Assembly (NCBI RefSeq): GCF_000378245.1
Contig: NZ_KB899494.1
Location: forward strand, 1 to 64,000
Length of the DNA: 64,000 nucleotides
Direction of reading: 5' to 3'
Origin: Aromatoleum toluclasticum ATCC 700605
GTDB taxonomy: Bacteria > Pseudomonadota > Gammaproteobacteria > Burkholderiales > Rhodocyclaceae
The translations under genes were made by a program, and so were the position numbers. Positions within the stretch are counted from its first letter, which is position 1. Each line of letters begins with the position of its first letter. Below the pieces are notes generated by a model. That model saw only the letters and a program-made list of their open reading frames with translations, was not told where the DNA came from and did no database searches. Positions 26,667 to 35,595 of this stretch are shown here, in pieces.

Positions 26667-26894
26667 TTTTGCTTTTAGTATTTTGTTTTAATTAAAAGAT
26701 AAAGATATATATAGTGGCGCGTTTTCTGTGGATAAGTCCGGTTTCGCCAATGCCTGCGGGCACTCCGGGACGGTAAAAGTCCGTAGATAAGCACCGGGTT
26801 CACCTGTGTGCCGATTGTGTCCCGTTTACGGCTTCTTCCCGATGCAGCCCTTTTCCCACAAAGCATTCCCGCCTTTTCCCCGTACTTGTCCACT
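26667..26894. repeat. DnaA-box unit, copy 2
   Basis: Same order as copy 1: an AT-rich tract (26676-26713, with TTTTAATTAAAAGATAAAG and TATATATAG), a perfect minus-strand DnaA box TGTGGATAA (26727-26735), CGTAGATAA (26782-26790), TTTCCCACA (26852-26860) and TTGTCCACT (26886-26894). First to last box start is 159 bp here against 160 bp in copy 1. The unit ends four bases before the earP start, so it also forms the earP leader. Confidence 0.7.
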
Positions 26895-26897
26895 GCC

Positions 26898-28061
26898 ATG
26901 AGCCTTTCCGACGCCTCGTCCGCCTTCGACTGGGACATCTTCTGCCGGGTTGTGGATAACTTCGGGGATATCGGCGTCTGCTGGCGGCTGGCGCGCTGCC
27001 TGGCGCGGGATCACGGCTGTGCGGTGCGCCTGTGGGTGGACGACTGGGGGAGCTTCGCGCGCCTGTGTCCGGCAGTCGCTGAAGCGGGAGATATGCTGCG
27101 CGCACAGGGCGTCGAAGTGCGCCGCTGGTGCGAGCCCTTTCCCGACGTGGCGCCGGCGCGTGCGGTCGTCGAGGCCTTCGCGTGCGAGCCGCCCCCGGGC
27201 TACGTCGAGGCGATGGCGGCCTGCACGCCGCGGCCGCAGTGGATCAACCTCGAATACCTGTCGGCCGAGGACTGGGTCGAGGGCTGTCACGGCCTGAGCT
27301 CACCGCATCCGCGCCTGGGGCTGACGAAGCGATTCTGCTTTCCCGGCTTCACGCCGCGTACCGGCGGCCTGTTGCGCGAGAAGGGGCTGATCGCGGAACG
27401 CGAGCGTTTCCGCGCCGATGTGGCAATGCGGCGCGACTGGCTCGCCGGCCTCGGCATTCCGGCGGTGTCCGACGACACGCGGCTGGTGTCGCTGTTCGCC
27501 TATGAGCAGCCGCAACTGCCGGAACTGCTGCGCGTGTGGGCCGCGGCGCCGCTCCCGACCCTGCTGCTGGTGCCCGAAGGCCGCGTGCTGGGCGACGTGC
27601 TGCGCTTCTTCGGCCGTGACGAAGCCAAAGCGGGCGAGATCCTGGCCGCGGGCGGATTGACGGCCGCGGTCCTGCCCTTCCTCGACGCCGCCGACTACGA
27701 CCGCCTGCTATGGGCGTGCGCGCTCAACTTCGTGCGCGGCGAGGATTCCTTCGTGCGCGCGCAGTGGGCCGCGCAGCCCTTCGTGTGGCACATCTACGAG
27801 CAGGACGAGGCCGTGCATCACGACAAGCTGGAGGCCTTCCTCGCCCGCTACCTCGCCGGCCTCGATGCGCCGGCCGCGGACGCGACGCGGGCGTTCTGGA
27901 AGGCCTGGAACGGCGAGGGGAGCCTTGCCGCCGCCTGGCCCGCGTTCGCCGCTGCGCTGCCGCGGCTTGCGTCGCACACGCGCCGCTGGTCGGACGGGCT
28001 CGCGGAGAGCCAGGATCTTGCGTCGGCGCTCGTGCAATTTTCAGAACTATCGGTAAAATAA
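26898..28061 (+). CDS. earP: EF-P arginine rhamnosyltransferase EarP
   Basis: 387 residues. The N-terminal motif [20 protein letters not shown] holds D20 and D24, spaced like the two catalytic aspartates of characterised EarP. The C-terminal motif [10 protein letters not shown] holds the conserved glutamate next to the dTDP-sugar site. EarP transfers rhamnose from dTDP-rhamnose to Arg32 of EF-P, allowing EF-P to relieve ribosome stalling at polyproline. efp follows 58 bp later and encodes Arg32, so substrate and enzyme are adjacent, as is usual. Start is the ATG at 26898; the open frame extends further upstream into the repeat unit. Confidence 0.96.
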   Translation: MSLSDASSAFDWDIFCRVVDNFGDIGVCWRLARCLARDHGCAVRLWVDDWGSFARLCPAVAEAGDMLRAQGVEVRRWCEPFPDVAPARAVVEAFACEPPPGYVEAMAACTPRPQWINLEYLSAEDWVEGCHGLSSPHPRLGLTKRFCFPGFTPRTGGLLREKGLIAERERFRADVAMRRDWLAGLGIPAVSDDTRLVSLFAYEQPQLPELLRVWAAAPLPTLLLVPEGRVLGDVLRFFGRDEAKAGEILAAGGLTAAVLPFLDAADYDRLLWACALNFVRGEDSFVRAQWAAQPFVWHIYEQDEAVHHDKLEAFLARYLAGLDAPAADATRAFWKAWNGEGSLAAAWPAFAAALPRLASHTRRWSDGLAESQDLASALVQFSELSVK

Positions 28062-28119
28062 CCGGTTTTTTACGATGTGCGGCCAAAATGTCCGCGCCCG
28101 ATCTACATCAGGAAACAGC

Positions 28120-28677
28120 ATGAAAACCGCACAGGAACTCCGCTCCGGCAACGTCATCATGGTTGGCGCCGACCCGCTGGTCGTGCAGAAGGCCGAATAC
28201 AACAAGTCCGGCCGCAACTCTGCGGTCGTGAAGATGAAGCTCAAGAACCTGCTCACCGGCGCCCCGTCGGAGTCGGTGTACAAGGCCGACGACAAGTTCG
28301 AAGTCGTCCAGCTCGACAAGAAGGAAGTGACCTTCTCGTACTTCGCCGATCCGATGTACGTGTTCATGGACGCCGACTACGAGCAGTACGAAGTCGAAGC
28401 CGAGAACATGACCGACGCGCTGAAGTACCTCGAAGACGGCCTGCAGTGCGAAGTGGTGTTCTACAACGGCAAGGCGATCTCGGTCGATCTGCCGAACTCC
28501 GTCGTGCGCGAAGTGGTCTACACTGAACCCGCCGTGAAGGGCGATACCTCGGGCAAGGTGATGAAGCCCGCCAAGCTCGCGACCGGCTTCGAACTGCCGG
28601 TGCCGGCCTTCGTCGAAATCGGTGACAAGATCGAAATCGACACCCGCACCGACGAGTACAAGAACCGCGTCAAGTAA
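28120..28677 (+). CDS. efp: Elongation factor P, Arg32 type
   Basis: 185 residues with three beta-barrel domains of standard length. The domain I loop reads [12 protein letters not shown], placing arginine at position 32, the residue rhamnosylated by EarP rather than the lysine modified by EpmA. EF-P binds between the ribosomal P and E sites and promotes peptide bonds at consecutive prolines. AGGAAAC precedes the ATG. A strong terminator follows, so earP-efp probably form a transcription unit. Confidence 0.98.
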   Translation: MKTAQELRSGNVIMVGADPLVVQKAEYNKSGRNSAVVKMKLKNLLTGAPSESVYKADDKFEVVQLDKKEVTFSYFADPMYVFMDADYEQYEVEAENMTDALKYLEDGLQCEVVFYNGKAISVDLPNSVVREVVYTEPAVKGDTSGKVMKPAKLATGFELPVPAFVEIGDKIEIDTRTDEYKNRVK

Positions 28678-28701
28678 TCCGCGCGGAACGCGTCGCGACC
28701 G

Positions 28702-28735
28702 GAAGGGCCCGCCGAGTGCGGGCCCTTCGTTTTTT
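28702..28735 (+). terminator. Strong Rho-independent terminator after efp
   Basis: GAAGGGCCCGC (28702-28712) pairs perfectly with GCGGGCCCTTC (28718-28728) around a 5-nt loop, followed by GTTTTTT. Confidence 0.93.
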
Positions 28736-28823
28736 CCGGGTCCCTCATTTCGCCATCATGTTCGCCTTGAACTTTCCGATACCGGCGATATCTTGAGAGC
28801 ACCTGTCCCCCCTGGAGCTCAAC

Positions 28824-29201
28824 ATGAAAAAGACTCTGCTCGTCATCCTGATCGCGGGCCTGTCCGCCGGACTGGCCGCGTGCGGCAAGGACAAGCCGGC
28901 CGAAAAGGCCAGCACTGCCGGCAGCCAGGCGGTTGAAGCCGCGAAGGAGTCCGCACAGAAGGCCGGCGAGGCCGCGCAAAAGGCGGGCGAAGCCGCCTCC
29001 GCCGCGGCCGAATCGGTGAAGGAATCTGCGAAGGAAGGTATGGAGAAGGGCAAGGAGGTCGCGAGCGAAGCCGGCCAGGCCGCCAAGGAGATGGCGCACA
29101 AGGCCGCCGACGCGACGCGTGAAGCGGCCGAGAAAGCGAAGGAAGCGGGCAAGGAAGCCGTCGACACAGCCAAGGACGCGATGCGCAAGGAAGAAAAGTA
29201 G
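28824..29201 (+). CDS. Small lipoprotein with amphipathic Ala/Lys/Glu repeats
   Basis: 125 residues. A signal peptide ends in a lipobox (LAAC, cysteine at 20), so it should be lipid-anchored. Residues 24-125 consist of imperfect 7- to 11-residue repeats rich in A, K, E and few hydrophobics (AAKESAQKAGEAAQKAGEAA-like), predicted to form one long amphipathic helix like LEA or apolipoprotein-type proteins. Aspartate at +2 is absent (G follows C), which favours export to the outer membrane. Function is unknown; stress protection or envelope spacing is a guess. It ends three bases before uvrA. Confidence 0.82.
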   Translation: MKKTLLVILIAGLSAGLAACGKDKPAEKASTAGSQAVEAAKESAQKAGEAAQKAGEAASAAAESVKESAKEGMEKGKEVASEAGQAAKEMAHKAADATREAAEKAKEAGKEAVDTAKDAMRKEEK

Positions 29202-29204
29202 ACG

Positions 29205-32200
29205 ATGTCCGACCGCATCCGCATCTTCGGCGCGCGCCAGAACAACCTCAAGAACCTCTCGCTCGACATCGCGCTGAACGAGCTGACGGTCGTCACCGGA
29301 GTCTCGGGCTCCGGCAAATCCTCGCTGGTCTTCGACACGCTGTACGCCGAAGGCCAGCGCCGATACGTCGAGACCTTCTCGCCCTACGCGCGGCAGTTCC
29401 TCGACCGCATGGACAAGCCGCAGGTCGACCGCATCGAAGGCGTGCCGCCGGCGATCGCGATCGACCAGACCAACCCGGTGCGCACCTCGCGCTCCACGGT
29501 CGGCACGATGACCGAGCTGACCGACCACTTCAAGCTGCTGTACGCGCGGGGATCGAAACTCTACTGCCGCGGTTGCGGCAAGCCGGTGCGGCGTGACGAT
29601 CCGGACAGCATCCACGCGGCGCTCGCCGAGCGTTGTGCGGCCGAAGATCCGCGCCTGGTGCTGACTTTCGCGGTGCCGGTGCCGAAGAACTTCAGCGAAG
29701 AGGAAGTCACACAGCTCCTCAACCAGCAGGGCTACACGCGCATCCATTCACGCGAGTCGACCGATGGCGGCGAGCTGCTTCATGTCGTACAGGATCGCTT
29801 CCGCTTCTCCAACGCCGAGCGTAGCCGCGTCATCGAGGCCGTCGAGACCGCGATGACGCATGGCCACGACAAGCTCGCGGTGCGCGCGCAGGGGGAGGGC
29901 GGCGAGACGGTGTGGCGTTTCTCGCGCGACCTGCACTGCGCCGACTGCGACATCCATTACGCGGATCCGACGCCCGGCCTGTTTTCGTTCAACTCGCCGA
30001 TTGGCGCCTGCGATACCTGCCGCGGCTTCGGCCGCGTGATCGGCGTCGATTTCTCGCTGGTGATCCCCGACGAGTCGAAGACGCTCGCCGAAGGCGCGGT
30101 GAAACCCTGGCAGACCGCGAGCTACCGCGAATGCCAGGACGACCTCGCGAAGATGGCGAAGAAATATGGCGTCGCGATGGACGTGCCGGTGCGCGACCTG
30201 CCGCCGGAACACCGCGCGTGGCTGCTCGAAGGCGACCCGGAGTGGAAGAGCTGGGAGGCCTCGTGGCCGCGCAAGTGGTACGGCGTGCGCCACTTTTTCG
30301 ACTGGCTGGAGACCAAGGCCTACAAGATGCACATCCGCGTGCTGCTGTCGCGCTACCGCAGCTACACGGAATGCCCGGCGTGCAAGGGGGCCAGGCTGAA
30401 GCCGGAGGCCCTCCTCTGGCGGCTCGGTGAAAAAGCGACGGGCAGCGAAATAGGGGACAGACCCCAATTTGAGATTCATAAATTGGGGTCTGTCCCCTAT
30501 TTCGCGGATTCCGGGCACGGCCTCGCGATCCACGAACTGATGGCCCAACCGGTAAGCCGCGTCCGCGACTTCATCGCCCGCGTCGAGCTCCCCTCCGGCC
30601 TCGACGAAGCCACTGAACTGCTGCTGGGCGAGATCAAGAGCCGCCTCGACTACCTTGCCAACGTCGGCCTCGCCTATCTCACGCTCGACCGCCAGTCGCG
30701 CACGCTGTCGGGCGGTGAAGTCCAGCGCATCAACCTCACGACCGCGCTCGGCACCTCGCTCGTGAACACCCTGTTCGTCCTCGATGAACCCTCGATCGGC
30801 CTGCATCCGCGCGATATCGACCGCATCCTCGCGGTGATGACGCGCCTGCGCGATGCCGGCAACACCCTGGTCGTCGTCGAACACGACCCGCAGCTGATGT
30901 CCGCCGCCGACCGCCTGCTGGATATCGGCCCCGGCCCCGGCGAGCGCGGCGGCGAGATCGTCGCCTACGCGCCACCGGCCGAAATCGCCGCCGATCCGGC
31001 CTCGCTGACGGGCGCCTACCTGTCCGGCCAGAAGCGTGTCGACGCCGGCCGCAAGCCGCGCACGGTCGGCAAGGACGATCCCGTGCTGCGTCTCGTCGGT
31101 GCGTGCGAGCACAACCTGCGCAGCCTCGACATCGCGATTCCGCTCGGCAAGCTGGTGTGCGTGTCAGGCGTTTCGGGCTCGGGCAAATCCACACTGATCC
31201 AGGATGTGCTCTACCCCGCGCTCGCGAAGCATTTCGGCCAGGCGACCGAAGCGCCCGGCGCCTTCGCGCGCCTCGAAGGGCTCGACCAGCTCGCCGGTGT
31301 TGTTATGGTCGACCAGTCGGCGATCGGCAAGAGCGCGCGCTCCAACCCGGTCAGCTACGTCGGCGCGTGGGACGCGATCCGCGCGCTGTTCGCCGCGCTG
31401 CCCGAAGCGAAGACGCGCGGCTACACGCCCGGCACCTTCAGCTTCAACTCCGGCACCGGCCGCTGCCCGACCTGCACCGGCTCGGGCTTCGAGCATGTGG
31501 AGATGCAGTTCCTGTCCGACGTGTATCTGCGCTGCCCGGACTGCGACGGCAAGCGCTACCGGCCGGAAGTGCTGGAGCTCCAGTGGCGCGACAGGTCGGT
31601 GTCGGATGTGCTCGACATGACCGTGTCGGAAGCGCTGGCCTTCTTCGCCGACCAGTCCGCGGTGCAGGCCGCGCTTGCGCCGCTCGCCGACGTCGGCCTC
31701 GAATACCTGAAACTGGGCCAGCCGGTGCCGACGCTGTCCGGCGGCGAGGCGCAGCGCCTCAAGCTCGCGGGGCATCTCGCCGATGCGGCGAAGCTGTCGG
31801 GCAGGAAAGCGAAGGCGAAAGCGCAGGCCGGCCGCCTGCTGTTCCTCTTCGACGAACCGACCACCGGCCTGCATTTCGAGGACGTCGCGACGCTGCTGCG
31901 TGCCTTCGAGAAACTGCTCGACGCCGGCCATGCGCTGGTCGTCATCGAACACAACCTCGACGTGTTGCTCGCCGCCGACTGGATCCTCGACCTCGGCCCC
32001 GAAGGGGGCGAAGCGGGCGGCGAGCTGGTCGTCGCGGGCACACCGCAGACCGTGATGGGCTGCGCCGCGTCGCATACCGGCGTCGCGATGCGCGCCTACG
32101 CCGAATCGCTCGGCAAGCCGACTGCCATCGTCGCCGAGCCCGTCGCCCGCTACCGCCCCGTCACCACCCCGGCGATCGAGATCCGCCACGCGCGCGAGCA

Positions 32201-34856
32201 CAACCTCAAGAACGTCAGCCTGACGATCCCGCGCGACCGCTTTACAGTCATCACCGGCCTCTCCGGTTCGGGCAAATCGACACTCGCGTTCGACATCGTG
32301 TTCGGCGAAGGCCAGCGACGCTACCTCGAGTCGCTCAACGCCTACGCACGCCAGTTCGTGCAGCCGGCGGCGCGGCCCGACGTCGATGCGCTGTTCGGCA
32401 TCCCGCCGACGGTCGCGATCGAGCAGCGCGTGAGCCGCGGCGGCCGCAAGAGCACGGTCGGCACGCTGACCGAGATCCAGCCCTTCCTGCGCCTGCTGTA
32501 CGTGAAGCTCGGCACGCAGTTCTGCCCGAAGTGCGACGTGCCGGTGTCGCCGCAGAGCTTCGACGCGATCGCGGCTCAGATCCTGCGCGACTACCGCGGG
32601 GCGTCGGTGGAACTCCTCGCGCCGCTGGTCACCAACCGAAAGGGCCTGTACACAGCGCTCGCGAAATGGGCCAAGGGCAAGGGTTTCGACCAGCTGCGCG
32701 TCGACGGCGGCTACCTGCCGACCGCGAAATGGCCGCGGCTGGACCGCTACGTCGAGCACACCATCGAGCTGCCGGTCGGCATGGTCGTGGTCGGGCCCGA
32801 GCATGAGGCGGCGCTGCGCACGCAGCTCGCCGAGGCGCTCGAACACGGCAAGGGCGTCGCCAAGGTGCTGCAGCTCGGCAAGGTCGGCGCGCAGCCGCAC
32901 ACCTTCTCGACGCTGCGCGCCTGCCCGTCCTGCGGCGATAGCTTCCCGGAACCCGATCCGCGTCTCTTCTCGTACAACGCCAAGCACGGCTGGTGCCCGA
33001 GCTGCTACGGTACCGGCCAGCGCACCATCGGCCGCGTCGAGGACGCCAACGAGCTGGATCTGGCCGAGACCGAGCAGGTCACCGACGAAATCTGCCCGAC
33101 TTGCGACGGCGCGCGCCTGAACCCGGTGGCGCGCGCGGTACGTTTCAGGGAGCTTGGCATCCACGAACTGTCCGCGCAGCCGGTCGCGAAGGTGTCGGGC
33201 TTCTTCGACAGCCTGAAACTCGAAGGCCGCGAGACCGACATCGGCCGCGATCTCGTCAGCGAGATCCGCGGCCGCCTCGATTTCCTGCAACAGGTCGGCC
33301 TCGCCTATCTCGCGCTCGACCGCGGCGCGCCGACCTTGTCCGGTGGCGAAGCGCAGCGCATCCGCCTCGCCGCGCAGCTCGGCTCCAACCTGCGCGGCGT
33401 GTGCTACATCCTCGACGAGCCGACGATCGGCCTGCACCCGCGCGACAACCGCATGCTGCTCGATACCCTGGAAGCCCTGCGCGACCGCGGCAACACGCTG
33501 CTCGTCGTCGAGCACGACGAGGACACCATCCGCCGCGCCGACCACGTGATCGACCTCGGCCCCGGCGCCGGCGTGCGCGGCGGCGAAGTCGTCGCCGAAG
33601 GTCGGCTCGCCGACCTGATGGCGGCGCCGCAATCGGCGACCGGCGCCTGCTTCCGCGCGCCGCTGCAGCACCCGATGCGCCCGCCGCTGGCGATAGGCGA
33701 CGATCACCCCTTCCTGGTCGTGAGGAACGCGACGCTGCACAACCTGCAGGCCGTCGACGCGCGCGTGCCGCTCGGGCGGCTGACGGTCGTCACCGGCGTG
33801 TCGGGCTCGGGCAAATCGACGCTCGCGCGCGACGTGATCCACGCCAGCCTGCACGCCCTGCTCGGCGACCCCGACGCCCAGCGCGCCCGCCGTCGCGGCG
33901 AGGCGCAGACCAGTGCGGCCGACCCCATCGGCTGCGACCGTATCGACGGCTGGCAGGCGGTCGGCCGCGTGCTCGAAGTCGACCAGACGCCGATCGGCAA
34001 GACGCCGCGCTCCTGCCCCGCGACTTATGTCGGCTTCTGGGACGCCATCCGCAAGCTCTTCGCCGAGACTTTCGAAGCCAAGACGCGCGGCTGGAGCGCG
34101 TCGCGCTTCTCGTTCAACACCGGCGCCGGCCGCTGCCCGGTGTGCGAGGGCCAGGGCCAGACCACGGTCGAGATGAGTTTTTTGCCCGACGTGAAGCTGC
34201 CCTGCGACGCCTGTGGCGGCGCGCGTTTCAATCCCGAGACGCTGACGGTGCGCTGGCGCGAGAAATCGGTCGCGGAAGTGCTGGCGATGCCGGTCGACGA
34301 AGCCGTGGACTTCTTCGCGGCGCATCCGTCGATCGCCCATCCGCTCGCGCTGCTGCAGGACGTCGGCCTCGGCTACCTGACGCTCGGCCAGCCCAGCCCG
34401 ACGCTGTCCGGCGGCGAGGCGCAGCGCATCAAACTCGTCACCGAACTCGCGAAGGTCAGAGGCCGCGCAGGAGAAAGTGCCAAGACCGGCGGCCGCCCGC
34501 TGCCCGCCGAAAAGCACACCCTGTACGTGCTCGACGAGCCCACCGTGGGACTCCACATGGCCGACGTCGACAAGCTGATCCGCGTGCTGCACCGTCTCGC
34601 CGACGCCGGCCACACCGTGCTCGCGATCGAGCACGACCTCGACGTGATGGCCGAGGCCGACTGGCTGATCGACCTCGGTCCCGAAGGTGGCGATGGTGGC
34701 GGGCGCATCGTCGCGCAGGGGCCGGTCGCGGACGTATGCGCGGGCGCCGGCTCGCATACCGCGACCATCCTCGCGGAATTTCTCGCGTCGCGCGCTGTTA
34801 ACGGGGAAGGGGCAGCCGCCCCGAAGCGGAAAGCGAAGAAAGGTAGCAAGGCATGA
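29205..34856 (+). CDS. uvrA: Double-length UvrA-type excinuclease ATPase (four ABC modules)
   Basis: 1,883 residues, about twice normal UvrA (~940). Four Walker A motifs lie at residues 32, 655, 1018 and 1531 (GVSGSGKS or GLSGSGKS), and four ABC signatures (LSGGE[VA]QR) at 501, 844, 1378 and 1734. CxxC zinc motifs occur in both halves. It is therefore two UvrA units in tandem. UvrA recognises DNA lesions and loads UvrB; a tandem monomer could fold as a pseudo-dimer. Long UvrA forms are known in betaproteobacteria, often beside a normal uvrA elsewhere, so this may not be the main repair protein. Residues 414-434 are encoded by a 59-bp palindrome and are absent from ordinary UvrA. The stop overlaps the next ATG by four bases. 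Confidence 0.93.
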   Translation: MSDRIRIFGARQNNLKNLSLDIALNELTVVTGVSGSGKSSLVFDTLYAEGQRRYVETFSPYARQFLDRMDKPQVDRIEGVPPAIAIDQTNPVRTSRSTVGTMTELTDHFKLLYARGSKLYCRGCGKPVRRDDPDSIHAALAERCAAEDPRLVLTFAVPVPKNFSEEEVTQLLNQQGYTRIHSRESTDGGELLHVVQDRFRFSNAERSRVIEAVETAMTHGHDKLAVRAQGEGGETVWRFSRDLHCADCDIHYADPTPGLFSFNSPIGACDTCRGFGRVIGVDFSLVIPDESKTLAEGAVKPWQTASYRECQDDLAKMAKKYGVAMDVPVRDLPPEHRAWLLEGDPEWKSWEASWPRKWYGVRHFFDWLETKAYKMHIRVLLSRYRSYTECPACKGARLKPEALLWRLGEKATGSEIGDRPQFEIHKLGSVPYFADSGHGLAIHELMAQPVSRVRDFIARVELPSGLDEATELLLGEIKSRLDYLANVGLAYLTLDRQSRTLSGGEVQRINLTTALGTSLVNTLFVLDEPSIGLHPRDIDRILAVMTRLRDAGNTLVVVEHDPQLMSAADRLLDIGPGPGERGGEIVAYAPPAEIAADPASLTGAYLSGQKRVDAGRKPRTVGKDDPVLRLVGACEHNLRSLDIAIPLGKLVCVSGVSGSGKSTLIQDVLYPALAKHFGQATEAPGAFARLEGLDQLAGVVMVDQSAIGKSARSNPVSYVGAWDAIRALFAALPEAKTRGYTPGTFSFNSGTGRCPTCTGSGFEHVEMQFLSDVYLRCPDCDGKRYRPEVLELQWRDRSVSDVLDMTVSEALAFFADQSAVQAALAPLADVGLEYLKLGQPVPTLSGGEAQRLKLAGHLADAAKLSGRKAKAKAQAGRLLFLFDEPTTGLHFEDVATLLRAFEKLLDAGHALVVIEHNLDVLLAADWILDLGPEGGEAGGELVVAGTPQTVMGCAASHTGVAMRAYAESLGKPTAIVAEPVARYRPVTTPAIEIRHAREHNLKNVSLTIPRDRFTVITGLSGSGKSTLAFDIVFGEGQRRYLESLNAYARQFVQPAARPDVDALFGIPPTVAIEQRVSRGGRKSTVGTLTEIQPFLRLLYVKLGTQFCPKCDVPVSPQSFDAIAAQILRDYRGASVELLAPLVTNRKGLYTALAKWAKGKGFDQLRVDGGYLPTAKWPRLDRYVEHTIELPVGMVVVGPEHEAALRTQLAEALEHGKGVAKVLQLGKVGAQPHTFSTLRACPSCGDSFPEPDPRLFSYNAKHGWCPSCYGTGQRTIGRVEDANELDLAETEQVTDEICPTCDGARLNPVARAVRFRELGIHELSAQPVAKVSGFFDSLKLEGRETDIGRDLVSEIRGRLDFLQQVGLAYLALDRGAPTLSGGEAQRIRLAAQLGSNLRGVCYILDEPTIGLHPRDNRMLLDTLEALRDRGNTLLVVEHDEDTIRRADHVIDLGPGAGVRGGEVVAEGRLADLMAAPQSATGACFRAPLQHPMRPPLAIGDDHPFLVVRNATLHNLQAVDARVPLGRLTVVTGVSGSGKSTLARDVIHASLHALLGDPDAQRARRRGEAQTSAADPIGCDRIDGWQAVGRVLEVDQTPIGKTPRSCPATYVGFWDAIRKLFAETFEAKTRGWSASRFSFNTGAGRCPVCEGQGQTTVEMSFLPDVKLPCDACGGARFNPETLTVRWREKSVAEVLAMPVDEAVDFFAAHPSIAHPLALLQDVGLGYLTLGQPSPTLSGGEAQRIKLVTELAKVRGRAGESAKTGGRPLPAEKHTLYVLDEPTVGLHMADVDKLIRVLHRLADAGHTVLAIEHDLDVMAEADWLIDLGPEGGDGGGRIVAQGPVADVCAGAGSHTATILAEFLASRAVNGEGAAAPKRKAKKGSKA
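30446..30504. repeat. Perfect 25-bp-arm palindrome inside uvrA
   Basis: The left arm at 30446-30470 begins CGAAATAGGGGACAGACCCC. The right arm at 30480-30504 is its exact complement, and the loop is 9 nt. It lies inside the uvrA reading frame without a stop, encoding about SEIGDRPQFEIHKLGSVPYF. The core matches the tandem repeat at 4874-4947 apart from one base. Confidence 0.95.
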
Positions 34857-35545
34857 AGCACCCCATCCTGCTGTGGGACCTCCCCACCCGCCTCGCGCAC
34901 TGGCTGCTCGTCGCGCTGGTCGCCAGCGCGATAGTCAGCGTGAAGATCGGCGGCAACGCGATGGACTGTCATGGCCGCATCGGCCTGGCGATCCTCGGCG
35001 TCGTCGTGTTCCGCATCGTGTGGGGCGTGGTCGGCTCGACCTATGCGCGCTTTGCGCAGTTCCTGCCCACGCCGGCAACGCTGCGCTCCTACCTCGCAGG
35101 GCACTGGCGTGGCGTCGGCCACAACCCGCTGGGGGCGCTGTCGACGGTCGCGCTGTTGTCGCTGATGGCCGGCCAGGCGCTCGCGGGCGCGTTCGCTAAC
35201 GACGACATCGCCTTCTACGGCCCGCTCTACCAAGCCGTGTCGAGCGAGCTGTCGGCGTGGATCACCGGCCTGCACCGCCAGGCCGAATGGATCGTGTATG
35301 GCCTCGTCGGGCTGCACGTCGGCGCGGTGATGTGGCACACGCACGTGAAGAAGGACAACCTCATTACCCCGATGATCACCGGCGTCAAGGCCGTGGATGA
35401 TCCCGCGATTCCGCCCGCGCGCGGCGGCGGTCCGGTCGCGCTGTTCGTCGCGCTCGCGTTCGCCGGTTTCGCGGTGTGGGCCGTGTCCGGCGGACTGCTG
35501 CCACCGCCCGCGCCCGTTCCGGCCGCGACGACCCCGGCCTGGTAG
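34853..35545 (+). CDS. Cytochrome b561-family membrane protein
   Basis: 230 residues. The sequence has four or five membrane segments, the first beginning near LAHWLLVALVASAIV. Histidines suitable as heme ligands occur in TRLAHWLL, MDCHGRIGL and the pair GLHVGAVMWHTH. The N-terminus (ILLWDLPTRLAHW) is typical of the Ni/Fe-hydrogenase-type b561 group that passes electrons across the membrane to small c-type cytochromes. A proline/alanine-rich tail ends the protein. It overlaps uvrA by ATGA, so expression is coupled to it, although no functional link is apparent. Confidence 0.9.
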   Translation: MKHPILLWDLPTRLAHWLLVALVASAIVSVKIGGNAMDCHGRIGLAILGVVVFRIVWGVVGSTYARFAQFLPTPATLRSYLAGHWRGVGHNPLGALSTVALLSLMAGQALAGAFANDDIAFYGPLYQAVSSELSAWITGLHRQAEWIVYGLVGLHVGAVMWHTHVKKDNLITPMITGVKAVDDPAIPPARGGGPVALFVALAFAGFAVWAVSGGLLPPPAPVPAATTPAW

Positions 35546-35595
35546 GCCGGATTCGTTCCGTGCCGTGCCGGTCGGCGCCTGCAGCCGGCCCGCCG

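Larger units (their letters stand above)
26062..26897. other. Gene-free 836 bp with duplicated DnaA-box arrays
   Basis: No gene is supported between rsuA and earP. The region holds two diverged copies of a ~230-bp unit, with each copy described separately. Short minus-strand frames across both copies resemble each other at the amino-acid level, but this follows from the DNA duplication, and they lack start signals and gene-like codon use. Confidence 0.6.

Noticed and set aside
26675-26938. Minus-strand small frames across the DnaA-box units that look similar to each other
   Set aside because: The similarity follows from DNA duplication; the TYPQ-like string is just a translated DnaA box, and starts and codon bias are lacking.
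31164-34757. Very long open frame (1,197 codons) on the minus strand opposite uvrA
   Set aside because: It lies wholly antisense to a gene with many verified motifs, has no recognisable domain and reflects G+C-driven absence of stops.
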